Shown here in pieces: positions 47,733 through 59,567 of a DNA stretch of 64,000 nt. Source of the DNA: Hevea brasiliensis (Eukaryota > Streptophyta > Magnoliopsida > Malpighiales > Euphorbiaceae); the NCBI RefSeq assembly GCF_030052815.1, contig NC_079507.1, positions 68,155,144 to 68,219,143 of the forward strand. Reading direction: 5' to 3'. The notes below the pieces were generated by a model. The model had not been told where the DNA came from and searched no databases. It saw only the letters and a list, made by a program, of their open reading frames with translations. Every line of letters begins with the position of its first letter. Position 1 is the stretch's first letter. The position numbers were made by a program, and so were the translations under genes.

Positions 47733-50277
47733 ACTCATGTTCTCAACTTCTTGGTGAAGGATTCCTTTAAGAAAGCTTGTTTCAACTTTCAACGGTAATG
47801 GATAACTTCAGTCATCATTTTCTTTAGATTCAGCATTCATAGAGTAACATATTTGGATTCAGGCATTGGGTTACCCAATGGGTTCGACTTGCAAATAAGA
47901 AATATTCACTGCTGTGAAAGATTTTCTTTCATTTTTTTTTTTTAATAAAAATCAATATCAGAGTTGGAAGGTGATAATCAAAAAGGCCTAGCTTTTTGAC
48001 CTTTTGGGGTTAAGAAAATCACATATTCTTGATTTCCCATTGCAAAGAAAATGGAATCCTATAAAGCAAAATGAAAAAGCAATTGAGTATTAGACAAATG
48101 AACCTCTGTTTAAGGGATCCTTCCCTTACTAATCAAGATAATATTTTATTATTTTTCGAAAAAAACAATGTTTTATTATTTACTATATAAAATTATATTT
48201 TCATTAGTAAAGTATAATATAATAATTAAATAATTATATCAAAATATGTTGATTTGGTTAAATTTATTTACTTATTTTGCATATTTAGTTAAGTTTGATT
48301 ATTATTTAATAAGTGCCTTAAAAATCCAGTCAAATTGGAAAATTGATTGAATTAATCGTTGGTCTAAAAATTGAGTTTATAATAGTTATATTCTTTTCTG
48401 TTTTATTTTTTAAAAATCTTTTAATGATATTTATTTATGACATCACGAAAAGACCTTAATGATTTATATTAAAAAAAAAATGGAATAATTTCATTTCCCT
48501 TAAAATGATGAGGGTAAAACAAGTGGCTTTATTTGGACAGTTCAGTGTAAAAATGCGCACCAAATTTATGATATGCTTCAAACCAAACACACATTAAGCC
48601 TTGGCACCTGCAAGTCGTGCTTCAGGATTTGCTGGCAGCAGCTCACAAAAGGGATTCCCCATTGCAATGGTCAAGGCGTGATGGGCCCACATGTCCCACT
48701 CCAGTGATGATAGGACCGTCCAAAATGTGGCTCTTGGTGCCCAAAATAAAATTATCAATTTAGAAAATACAAAGGCAACATGAGTCTGCCCATCTAGTTT
48801 TAGATGTGCCTAAAAGGAGTGAAAAAAGGCTTTGAGAAGGAGAGATTTGGGCATGAATTGTTCTAAACAATATATATAACACAGCCTTTTAAAAGCCAAA
48901 ATCAAATCAATTATCAATGACCTCATCTATGCTCCCTACATCCAAAGATTCATGGACCCAAGTCCATGTGGAACCCCAAAGGTCCATTTGGGCATAATGA
49001 TTCATTGGGCCCATGCTAATGAGTTTGGGTTGTGCTGGTTGTGAGAATTACCATTACCATCTAATCCCCAATTAGAGTTAATCTTGCTAAGTTAAATGCT
49101 ACTATCATGATGCTAAATTTTGATTTAACTAGATCTAAATCCAATAGGAAACAAACTTTAATGTGAGATTGTGTTCAAATTTCATTCATTAATTTAATTT
49201 AATTTAATTCATAAATGAATTTTAATGAAGCGGAGGACTAAATACAATGTGTTTGTTTTGAGGTACTTAAAAAATCAAAAATCAAGTGAAAGTGATTTGA
49301 AGTTTAAGCAAAAGATATCCTATAATGTAGAGGTTTGGATAAGAGATGGAATGACCACACAGAATAGCCTCAAAGATCAGAAATTGAATATCTATTTAGC
49401 AGATGGAAACCCATGATAGATACTACCAGAAAGGCTTTAAATGCATCATTATATTCATGCAATCACTGGCAAAGAAAAAAGATCCAATACTGAAGCCAGT
49501 TGGGGTTCGTGACCGTACAGCTTAACTTCATCACAGGTAAAGTACATTAGGATGCAGATATTGCTCATAAGCATATTGTCACAAAATCCAGGCATTAACA
49601 GCAGCAGCAAGAAACAAGCTAATCCAAATATCGCCAACAACAATCGCGAATGAAGTCTTAACATTCATCTAGTTAATTGTAATACACTGTCAGAATAAAA
49701 AATGAATCAGAATATCTGTAACTTATTTGCAGGGGAACATGAAGAGAATCCCTTATAATGTTTCACACTGATAGATCAAACAGAACCTTGCATACAATCT
49801 TGGTAGACAGACAAATCCCAAATAAAGAAGAAAATATACGGACACCAACCAGCACCTTCTCCAGGCATTACTCAAAAAGAAAAAAAAATATATATAAAAA
49901 TCTAATACCCCAATTTTTAAGTGTAATACCATTGGCGTGCCTCGCTGAAGATGCACAACACATCTATGGGAACCAATCTTCCTGAGTATATATCCCGCAA
50001 TCTTATTTTACACCTCACTCAAATGCCAAGAAAGGAACCTAAGTTTTTCACTAATTAAAAGAAGCAACGAAAAAAAAAAAAAAGGGAAATTCAAATCTCA
50101 AACCTTACACAAAATCCTTGTAACTGCTTTCACTCTGATTGTGTATAATTCAAATCAAGAACCCTCGTTAGCACTATAGATCAATTTCCTTATAAGCTGA
50201 AAATATTCAGGAGAAAGATGTACGAAATTCACAACCCTTCTCCTACAATTATCTTGTGACATCCAGTAACAGATCTC
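47505..50277. other. Spacer between TRN1 and the RNA-binding gene
   Basis: About 47505-47800 is the TRN1 leader and promoter side. It includes a (GA)n run at 47702-47729, a common plant promoter element type. The rest is AT-rich with no supported gene. The region before 50278 is probably 3' UTR of the RNA-binding gene. Confidence 0.55.
47702..47729. repeat. (GA)n microsatellite
   Basis: About 14 GA units, roughly 200 bp upstream of the TRN1 start codon on its minus strand; on the gene strand it is (CT)n, which may lie in the promoter or leader. Confidence 0.93.
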
Positions 50278-52544
50278 CTAGGTAGCAATTCCTGAAGCAT
50301 ATAATGATTAAAGAGGAAAATAAATTAGTATAACATGCCACCGATTACCATTCACTCATCAGGAAAAAAAAAAAAAAAAAAGAGAGAGAGAAGCTCAAAT
50401 AAGGTGCAATTTATAACATCTATTAGATGTCAGCCACTACATCATATCAGGACACACCTAAAACGAGTAATGAATTTTTCCTATGAGCTAAACAATATAA
50501 AGAAAAAAAATGCAATTACATACAAGTAGTCAAGAATAACTTCCTGTAAATTTCAGCAATCCTACAAGTTATTCAACATAAATTTGTAATGTTTATATTT
50601 TCTCTCTTCACTATTGTTTATAATACAAATTAAATCAAAGAAAATTCATGAAGATTATTCAAAGAAGCCATAGCAAAGAATTACCTCTATTAGATTGTCT
50701 ACTTGTAACACCATAACTTCCAATATAACCCTCAGAACTTTTATTGGTAACATCTGAAGCGATATTGCCAAGCCCATAACCAAATGACCCCACACCATCT
50801 AGCTCAGGAGTGCCAGGCCCCCAAGTTGAATCACCATAAGCTGAACCACTGCGGTACAAGTCCCCATAGGACCCTTCATAAACACCAGTTGACCCAGCAA
50901 ATGATGAATTTGGTGCTGCAGCAGTGCCACTGCTCCTTCCATAACCACCCCCTCCCAACCCATAGCTGCTATCACCACCACTCCCATAACCCATGCTCCC
51001 ACTGGTATAACCAGAAGCACTTCCTCCACCTTGAGCCGAAACATGAGAAGGACCCCAGTTGGCTCCACTATTCCCAAATGAAGCTCCAAAACTTCCACTT
51101 CCAGAACCCAAGAAAGCACCAGGGCTGGGAGGACTAGCAGCAGTATTAAGACCCCCATTTGCCCAGAGATTCCGAGTAGTTGGGCTTAAAACAGAATCAT
51201 TCCTTGCATTCCCCACACCATAACCTATAGGAGTACTATACCTGTTTGAATTCCCACTGTAATAGGGACTTAAAATCCGCCCGTACCCTGGACTATTGCC
51301 AAAGTTAGAGCCCCCACCATAGCTTGGACTTAAACCAGGCTCTAAATTCATACCCATTCCATAACCAGTAGTACCAAATGGAGGAAATCCACTTCGACCA
51401 CTGGCAAGAGGACTAAACCTACTATCCATCCTCATTCCAAAACCTCTAACTGAGCTCATATTATATCCCTGAGCATATGCATTAAGGAAGTTGTTGGTCC
51501 TACTCAAACTGTAGTTATATCCTATCAGAGGGCTCCGACTAGGCCCTGGGGATAGCTCCTTTGGGACTGCCCTCTTGACCTCAACCATTTTACCATTAAG
51601 TTCATGAAATGTTTTATGCAGAACTCTGTCCACAGCATCCTCTGAATCATAAGTGATGAAGCCAAAGCCTCTTGGCCTCTGTGTGTTGTGATCATACATC
51701 ACAACAACATCAGTGATATTACCAAACTGCTCAAAGTACTTCTTAAAGTCACTGTCTGTAACTGTAGAAGCAAGACCTCCAACAAAAATCTTTTTGGTGC
51801 GTCCAGGACCTAGAGAAGAATTAATACTACTAGTGTTTCTATTCAAAATGTGCTGATCATCCCTTGGAACAGCCTTCTTTGCTTCAACCTGAAAATTTAG
51901 AAACATTCATTCTCAGTTCCGAGCAAATAATGAGGGCCAAATTCTACCCAAAACCAAGCTAAAGTTGATTGTATGAGTCATTTTAAATTCAGTACTTTGC
52001 ACTTGAGATTGAGAGAGACCAATGATTTTAATCTTTAAATACTCTAAGAAGTCAGAACCTGAGTATAATCGAGGAATAAGAATGTCTCCCAAGTTAAAAG
52101 TTCAGAAATTTGCAAGTAAATTCAAATAAGAAACAGATTAAGATTCTGTTTTTTATCTCACTAAGTGAAATTTGAATTTAGAGTTGAACTAAGGGCACAG
52201 ATTGTCTCTTACTTAAAGATTTAGCATTTTACTCCTTCAAAAACAGAATTGAAACAAGAAAGCCAACATCAAGTCAACAAAATTCACAATGCACGTAGGA
52301 TGTTTATGATCAAGCTACTCACTGTGCGTCCATCAATCATGTGCTTATCCATAATGACCCTCTCCGCAACAGCAGGATCTGCAAAGACCACGAAACCAAA
52401 GCCACGGGCACGGCCCGTAGTTCTATCTCTCATGATCACCGCCTCCACCACTTCCCCATACTTGCTAAAATATTCCTTCAGACGTTCCTCATCAGTGTCC
52501 CATGAAATCCCACCAATGAAGAGCTTACCAAGATCTGATTCCAT
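50278..52544 (-). CDS. hnRNP-like protein with two RRMs and a Gly-rich tail
   Basis: Coding exons in transcript order are 52323-52544, 50685-51888 and 50278-50291; 479 residues, frame intact, introns GT-AG. RRM1 (residues ~7-83) has LFIGGISW and RARGFGFVVF. RRM2 (~106-183) has IFVGGL and RPRGFGFITY. These are the RNP2 and RNP1 signatures with the aromatic residues that stack on RNA. The remainder is rich in Gly, Ser, Tyr and Asn, as in hnRNP A/B-type and Musashi-like proteins, and probably drives self-association. The last coding exon adds only the end of Gly plus IAT, giving the C-terminus NRGIAT that I recall as conserved (NRGIA). ATG at 52544 lies 6 bp after a 5' UTR acceptor; a leader donor at 53067 is likely. 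It resembles Arabidopsis At5g55550/At4g26650 (recollection). Role: nuclear or cytoplasmic mRNA binding. Confidence 0.94.
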
Positions 52545-52550
52545 CTTTTC

Positions 52551-53067
52551 CTGCAATCACCCATTCCAACAAATTGACACATCAATCACCAATACGAATA
52601 GGAAAACACAAAACAAATTCAGAACACGAAACCCAATTCAACAAAATTGGTAAGTCAATCAATAATCTACTTGTAAGCAAAATATTTAGCTTGTTAGTAT
52701 TAAAACAAACACATGAAACGCAATTTGTATTGCTGATGGGACTAGAAAGCCACAAAAAACCGAAAATCCACGAATTTCTGGACACCAACAAAACAAAGAA
52801 ACAGATCAAATTGGAAATAACAATCAAGCATGTAAAAAACCATACCTTATATGATAATAAAGATAGAATCTGATTGGTGCCCAATCAAAAAGTTGAAGTG
52901 GGTATTTGTTAAATCCAATCTTGGATCATTTGATATCCTATAACCAATCAGAACTCAACCCAGAATCCTGATTGTCCAAACAATGAGAATTAATAATAGA
53001 ATTGATCCAGATCAAGATCAATAAAATGTTTGGCAGAGATCGGAAAATAAAAGACAAAGAATTTTAC
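52551..53067 (-). other. 5' UTR intron of the RNA-binding gene
   Basis: Acceptor GATTGCAG ends at 52551, just before GAAAAG-ATG. A matching donor ATG|GTAAAAT is at 53067; another, AAG|GTATGG at 52845, is possible. Inferred from splice signals. Confidence 0.5.
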
Positions 53068-53149
53068 CATTTTAGAGAGGACCAGATGAGAAACTAAGAT
53101 CTAACAATAAGGATTGTGGAAATGGAAACAGAGGAGGAGGTGCTCATGC

Positions 53150-55670
53150 TTTCTCTCTCTCTGTCTATAAGAGAGGCTTTTATCTCTATGTTCTTTTTTA
53201 TTTTTCTTTGGTTATTCCACTCCTCTTAATTAATTAAAAAAATTTGGAATTTGTAGCAGAGAAGGTGAGAGAGAATATATAAATAGAAAGAAGGAGAGAG
53301 ATGGCAATCCTCTGGTGTAAGAATATATGGAGGAGCCTAAAGAGTGATGACAGAAAGAGACGATGATCTCCTCCTTTAAAAAATTTGTATATTTCAAATT
53401 TATATTATATGTTATATTACAATATAACTTTTTAATTTGAATACTTACATTATTCATTTCTTTTCTGTGCCATTTTCTTAGAATAAATCAAAAGGGATGG
53501 TGGGAAAATTTTGCATACTATCCCTTGCTTGGTTTGCATTCTAGAATCACATACAACTTTCACATTTTTCATTAGGTTTAATTTATTATTTGAACACTTA
53601 ATTTATTGTGAGACAAGTAGTTGGTTATTAAATTATTAATCTAAACAATAACTCCTAGCTAATTATAAATTTTATGTAAATCCCATTAAAATGAGGACTG
53701 AAAATAATATAAAACCACCTCTATTATATGGTTAATTTAGTATTTTCATAATACAAAAAAGTTTAAAAACGAAGCCCATTGTTGGTTAATTTTTTAGGTA
53801 TAAAATCAATTTTTTATATTAACATAATATTAATTATTTTCTACAATTTATTTTGAAATTATTTTTAATTTCAAAAGTGGTCATTTCATCATTTTAATTT
53901 ATCTAATTATTTATTTTATCTTCTTGTTTATGTATTTTTTTAAAAATGTGTCACCACAATGGTATAAATATTGTGATATTTCAAAGCTAAAATATTTTCA
54001 CTTTTGAATTAGAAGAAATTATAAAAAATAAAAGGAAAATTAATCCTTTGACAGGTAATACATAGGAAACCTACAAACTTGAGTGATTTGCTTCTTGCAA
54101 TAAAATTGGCGTATGGGATATTTGTATAGGTTTCAAGGCTCAATTTTAGCAGGAATATAGAAAGAAGCATATAACTAGTAACTAAAATAAGAATTAAATT
54201 TTTTTTTAAAAGAATTAATTCAAGGATTTTTTTTTTCTAAACTTAATTTATTATGTATTTAAGATATAAAATATATAATACGATATATATATGAATCTCG
54301 CATATTTGGATATTAAATACTTAGTGGATTAGCGAAAAGAATTTTCAACTCAAATATTGTGATATTGATTTAACTTTTTTTTTTAAATTCAAGAAATAAT
54401 ATATAATTTTTTTGAAAATTTATCCAAAATTAATAAATAAGTATCAAAACTAAAATATTAATTTAATGATACAAGTGAAATTATTTAAGCATGGATTAAA
54501 GTTGAAATCTTATCTGTTACAATTTTATTATTCTCAAAATATCAAAATCAATGGTACAATTGTGGGGTTTAGTAACTCATTAAAACAACCAAACCCAATA
54601 ATTGGAGCAGTAAATTATAACAAATTTGGAGGCAATAATATTTATACATAAATGATGCCAATCTATGGATGAAATAAAGGATTTCATATGCAATTTAGTT
54701 GTATATGTGTGTGTGTGTACAATGAAGAACATCAAAAACCAATTTAGGATGGCAATAGCTATTTCAAGTTTTCCTAGTAAAACTTGCATACTATTAAAAT
54801 TAAATTACAAATTATTTTTTAGCTTTGATAAGTTTTACCTTTTTACAAGTTATTATTATTATTTTATTTATGGATTTGCCCATTTCATTGGTTGGGATTG
54901 AGAAGGACAAATGGGCTGTTTATGTTGTTGTTAAAGCATCAATTCATCTATTTCATGAGGAGAAATGAGTGTTTTTTGTACTTAGGAATTAGGTGCTACT
55001 TAAAACCATAATGAAACAGAAGAGTATTATTAGGATATATGTTCTCAAACTTATTAGGCATAAACTAATAAGCAACCTCTTAAAACTGACTAACAAAAAT
55101 AAATATGATGGTGTAGATTGTAAGATAAGAAAAAAAAAAGGACAAATTTAAGCTTAGACATGCACCCAATAAATGTATTTTTGGAATTTTATACTTATAT
55201 TTTAGTAGGTATGATTTGAATTTCTATCAAGTAGAAAGTATCAAGTTCAAATGTCAATGCAATTCAGATGGAAGCATTTATAAAGAAAAAAAAAAAAAAG
55301 GAAAGAATGTTAGGTAGAAAGGCTTATTTATAAAGAAAGGGGAGAGAGAGACTACTATTATAATATTATTATATACAGCAATATTATAGCCATAATATTA
55401 ATAATGGGAAACAAGATATTTCAAAGGTGGCACGCCAATGTCAGGAAGGAAAATTTCAGAGAGGGGAAGAGGGGAGGACGAAGGAGACAGGAAGCAGAAT
55501 TTCAGATTATAATGATATGTGTTCTATATATTGTGAAGCTATCATTTTGCAAAGATTGAGGAGTTTTTTCTTTTCCTCCATTAAATAACACAGTGATGCA
55601 ACCTTTTTCAGACATGGGGTTTTGGACTTGTATATGCATGATTAATAATTAAGCATGAGATTATTTTTGT
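53150..55670. other. AT-rich spacer
   Basis: Promoter side of the RNA-binding gene near 53150-53300 (CT/GA-rich), then AT-rich DNA with no supported gene. A (GT)n run lies near 54704-54717 and a (TTA)n run near 54851-54864. Confidence 0.55.
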
Positions 55671-55679
55671 TTTAAATTT

Positions 55680-56350
55680 ATTTATTTTTTCAAAGACAGA
55701 TACTTCATTAGATTAAAAGGGGCTATAGCCCAGATAAAAAAGCTTGATTATAAAAGGTCCATGGCCCAAAACAACAAAACTCTAAAATTAATCTGTAACC
55801 CAAGCCCATAAAATCAAACCCATACCTGACAAACACCTAATCCTAACCCAGAAAGACAAACATCAATAGTTCATCCTCGCCGCTGTTCAACATTCCAACA
55901 CCATTGGGATTGATGATCTGTTGCACACGAGGTAGCGAAGTCATCTTCATAACAAAACAAAGAGTCAGAGATTAGGTGAGATAATAGATGAGTGAAGAGG
56001 CCTAAGAGAGTAGCACCCGTACTGGCAAGATAGAGGGCGACGATGACAAGGACCATCGGCGTCTCGCTTGCGCCATGCCCCCATGCCAACCAGTGAAAGG
56101 AGGAACGACCCTACACCTCTAAGTCAACAGCTTCATTCGCAGGAGCCATTGCTGGGACCCAGAAACAGCAGATTCGTACCAATGTCTAAAAGCTTCCAGA
56201 AACAAAAATCAAATCTACAGCCTACTCCGGAGTTGAGGAGGGAACCCACAGCCTAGTGAGGGAAGAGAGGCCTTCCTTTGCCCATAGGGGCAGAGGAAGG
56301 CCAACAGAAATGACAGAACAGAAAGCTTGAACCTTAGGCAAAGAATAGAG
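55680..56350 (-). mobile_element. Possible LINE (L1)-derived fragment
   Basis: On minus the end reads TTTTATCTGGGCTATAGCCCC, then TTTTAATCTAATGAAGTATC and an A-rich run, which looks like the 3' end of plant L1 elements. The DNA before it is less AT-rich than its surroundings, with short open frames (e.g. 55871-56089). No reverse transcriptase motif is visible. It could be a short internally deleted element; target repeats were not found. Confidence 0.35.
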
Positions 56351-56449
56351 AAAAAAGAGATCGGCTAAGTATGTCGTGACTCATATGATTCAGTTGACTA
56401 ATTTATTTATTTACAGAGATATCAAAATGGAATTTAGATATTTGTCTAT

Positions 56450-56850
56450 TTTCTTTGAAAACATTAAAGTTTATTAGTCAAGATCAAATAGATGAAGGGA
56501 ACTCAAATGCCATATGAGGCTTCTGTTTAAGTGTAGTTGGGTAGGAGTATGTAGCTTCTTCTAGCATAGCTATGCTTTATTGTTTATGTAGTAACTATGG
56601 AAGGGCATCTTGGTTGGTAGCTGAAGAAATGTGGACTACTTAGGGCAGTAGTCTAATTTGTAAGCGACTATTAAGGCTATGTTTGGCTTGTTGAAGTATC
56701 ATTAAGGAGTCCACAAATGTCTAAGATATTGTCCTGCAATAATGTGAGGTAAGTTGTTATTTCAGATAATAAATTTTGTAATTCAGAGTCTTTAACTCAT
56801 AATCTAGAAGGTTATAGCCTACTTCTTTTAATAATATCAAAAAAAAAAAA
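56450..56850 (+). mobile_element. Possible second LINE-like 3' end
   Basis: Plus strand ends GGTTATAGCCTACTTCTTTT, AATAATATC and a 12-A run (56839-56850), like a plant L1 tail. The upstream limit is unknown; no coding motif is seen. Confidence 0.28.
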
Positions 56851-57615
56851 GAAAATTCTGATCTATAAGACTGTGGCATATTTATAAGCATGAGATCAAA
56901 GAGGCAGAAAAAAGTCTTGATGGCTTAACTTTTGAGGCTCTTTTATCAGTGACAGTAAAGCATTTTATTAGTTATCCTAGTTAAAATGTTTACTGTGATA
57001 GACAAAGACCTGCCCCTTTAAGATGCTTTTGTGATAGTTATTGGACAAGTCCTTAGCAGTTTGATCTTAAGCCACAACAGTTTACATAAGGTTTTCTATT
57101 TAAAGATAACGATTTAACACTTCAACAGTATTAGAGTCATCTTCAGGATTCTGAAATCGCAATTCAAATGAACTAAATAATATTGATTCAACAATTTTGA
57201 CTATTAAGAGATACAATTATCGGTAATTCTAAATATTTAATCTTTATTTACTTTTTTTTTTCCTTTTTATAAAAGATTTATACTAAATTACCCTATATAA
57301 TTTATTCATCACAAAATTAGTCTTTTTGTTAATTATTATATTGCAAAATAATCTATAAATTGTCAAAAGAAGAAATTCTCTGGCGGTGTTTCTTGGCAAG
57401 TATTTTACTCTAACTTTGATAATAATAATAAAAAAAAGGGCTCATGCAGATTGGCTTCTGGCTTTGCTGAAAGGCTCACACAGGCAAGTTTTTTAGATTG
57501 AAAGGCTCACACAGGTAAGTTTATTAGATTCTAGCGCTCAAGGTCTTCTTGCTTAACAGAGATAGAGCTAATGTTGTTCCAAATGAGAAGAATATATATA
57601 TATTACACCAATCCA
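56851..57615. other. Spacer before the receptor-like pseudokinase 3' end
   Basis: AT-rich, no gene. A short direct repeat, GGCTCACACAGGYAAGTTT, occurs at about 57473 and 57503, just downstream of the gene on its minus strand. Confidence 0.5.
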
Positions 57616-59567
57616 TTAATAATTTGAGCCAGGAGTATCCCAGGTTTCTGGTATGATAGTGTGGAGTAAACAGCAATCCTGTGGATGTGGGCTGGATTCT
57701 AGTGAAGCCATGGATGAAATAGACTCATCATCGTGTACATTCACCATTTCTTCTATCTTCTCCATGACTTCTGCCATAGTTGGCCGATCTTCTGGTGAAT
57801 TTGATACACATTTCAGGGCAATATTCAGCAAAGGAAATGCATATTCTCTAGCATCATTGTTAAGCTCCTTGTCAAAAACTTCTCCTGTCCATTCCTCCCT
57901 CACCATGGACCTGACCCATTTAGGAAGATCAATCCCACTCTTCTCTACTGTTTTTCCGGTTAGTAGCTCAAGAAGAATGATTCCAAAGCTGTACAGGACT
58001 CCTTGCTCTGATAAGGTTTTCTCAGGTGCTGTATAGCAGTTGGATGAAAACAAGGACGCTTCCTTGGGGTCTAGAAGTCTCGTGTACCCGTATTCGCCGA
58101 TTAGAGGTTCGTCATTTTGGCCCAAGAGGATGTTTGAAGACTTCAGGTTTCCATGAGAGATGATCTCATGGTTATGAAAATTCTGATATATGAAATCCAA
58201 GCCCCTTGCAATGCCACTTGCTATAGACAGCCGAAGTTTCCATGGAAACACCTTCTTGCCCGCAATATGGTCTGCAGATTATCATCAACAAACAATCTGC
58301 TCTCTCAGATATAGCTAAGAAAACATTTCGAAAACAGGAATTAATTAATGCTAGGCAACTTACCCTCTAGCAGATTTAGCAGGCTTCCATTACTTTGATA
58401 CTTATATATTAGAAGTGTTTCTTCACCGGTGGAATTGCAGCCAACCAGTGGTAGAATGTTTGGATGTTTCAAGTTTCCTATCTGCCTCGTAATTTTGCCA
58501 AAGTCCTCGAACGATACATGCAGTTTTTTCATTCTTTTGACAGCATAAACGGCATTGTTCTCAAGTATCACCTTGTAAATGCTGCTGTAAAGGGTCTGGC
58601 TCTGTAAATCAGCTGTGGCTTCAAAGAGGTCATCCATTTTGAAAGTTTCTTGCTCTTCAACAAAGAACACAAGCTCTGAACGTCCTTCTTCGGGCTTTAT
58701 TGTTTCTTCTTTAGGCACAGGTGGAGGAGTTTTACGCGGAGAATGCTCCAGAGATTTCGAAATCTCCCTCTCTTTGGCCAGTTTTGAAAGGTTCATACTC
58801 ACAAAGTAGACGACCACGAAGAACAAGATGATAAATGCAATGCCAAGAATAAATGGCATCTTATCGAAGAGTTGCTTTTGCCAAGCTTTCTGGTCAGAAA
58901 CTGCAGGTTCACTACCCATTGGAGGCTCCAACGGAAATTCACCAGAACTGGTGTTGCTATCGTCCATGGCCTCATAATCCACAGCTCTTAACATTTTTCG
59001 AAGCTTGTATGTCTGAATTGCAGTTTGTTTCAAGGAATAGTTATCTGGAACCTTGAATTCCAGTTCGAAAAGAGGGATAGCACCTGCAAAATGGTTGTTA
59101 GAGATGTCCAACCTCTGGAGATGTTTCAACTTGGTTAGATCCACATACGTTATCCCACTCAAAAGATTGCTACTTAGATCTAAGTAGGTGAGCCTTCTGC
59201 AGTTTGAGATTGAATGAGGAATATTTCCACGGATGAGATTCTTTGCTATGCTAAGGACCTGAAGATTTTGGAGCTTGCAAACGGAATCTGCATCAATTAT
59301 CCCACTAAGATTCAAATTTTCAAGCCTGATTTCTTCTATGGTATTAGCCTGCAAATTGCATTTGACACCCTTCCACTTATTTGAGCAGGGATGAGGCACT
59401 GTTCCGTTCCAGCTTACTTGTAGCACATTTTGGGGATCAACAGCTCCAATGAACTTGAAGAAAGAGTCCGTTTCAGAAAACTCACTCCCAAAACATGGTG
59501 TGATTATGAGAAAAGCCGTAATGTGTCCCAGTGCCTTCAAGAACACATTGAAATTCGTGCTCAGCAT
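57616..59567 (-). CDS. LRR receptor-like pseudokinase
   Basis: Two exons, 58364-59567 and 57616-58271; 619 residues, GT-AG intron splitting the Gly of LLEG|D. It has an N-terminal signal segment (~8-27, ALGHITAFLIITPCFG) and a short ectodomain with a Cys pair (HPCSNKWKGVKC). About four LRRs follow (NLQVLSIAKNLIRGNIP, RLTYLDLSSNLLSG). A membrane helix is at ~237-258 and a cytoplasmic kinase-like domain starts at ~305. The kinase is degenerate. No Gly-rich loop is seen (LQSQTLYSSIYKV); AVKRMK keeps the ATP lysine; HRD is replaced by SHGNLKSSN and DFG by GEYG. APE is present. It therefore probably signals as a scaffold. It resembles the group of short inactive LRR-III receptor kinases (At2g26730 type), ligand unknown. 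It interrupts the otherwise Arabidopsis-like gene order. Confidence 0.9.

Noticed and set aside
50659..50684. RRM protein ending ...NSLLWLL by reading on past 50685
   Set aside because: A GTAATT donor follows NRG, and splicing to 50291 gives the ending IAT, which resembles the family; the longer end is probably intron.
50799..51158. 119-codon second minus frame in the RRM gene
   Set aside because: It is an out-of-frame shadow of the Gly-rich tail; repeats in the coding frame create it.
57653..58036. 127-codon plus ORF over the receptor-like gene
   Set aside because: Antisense shadow of the kinase-like exon.
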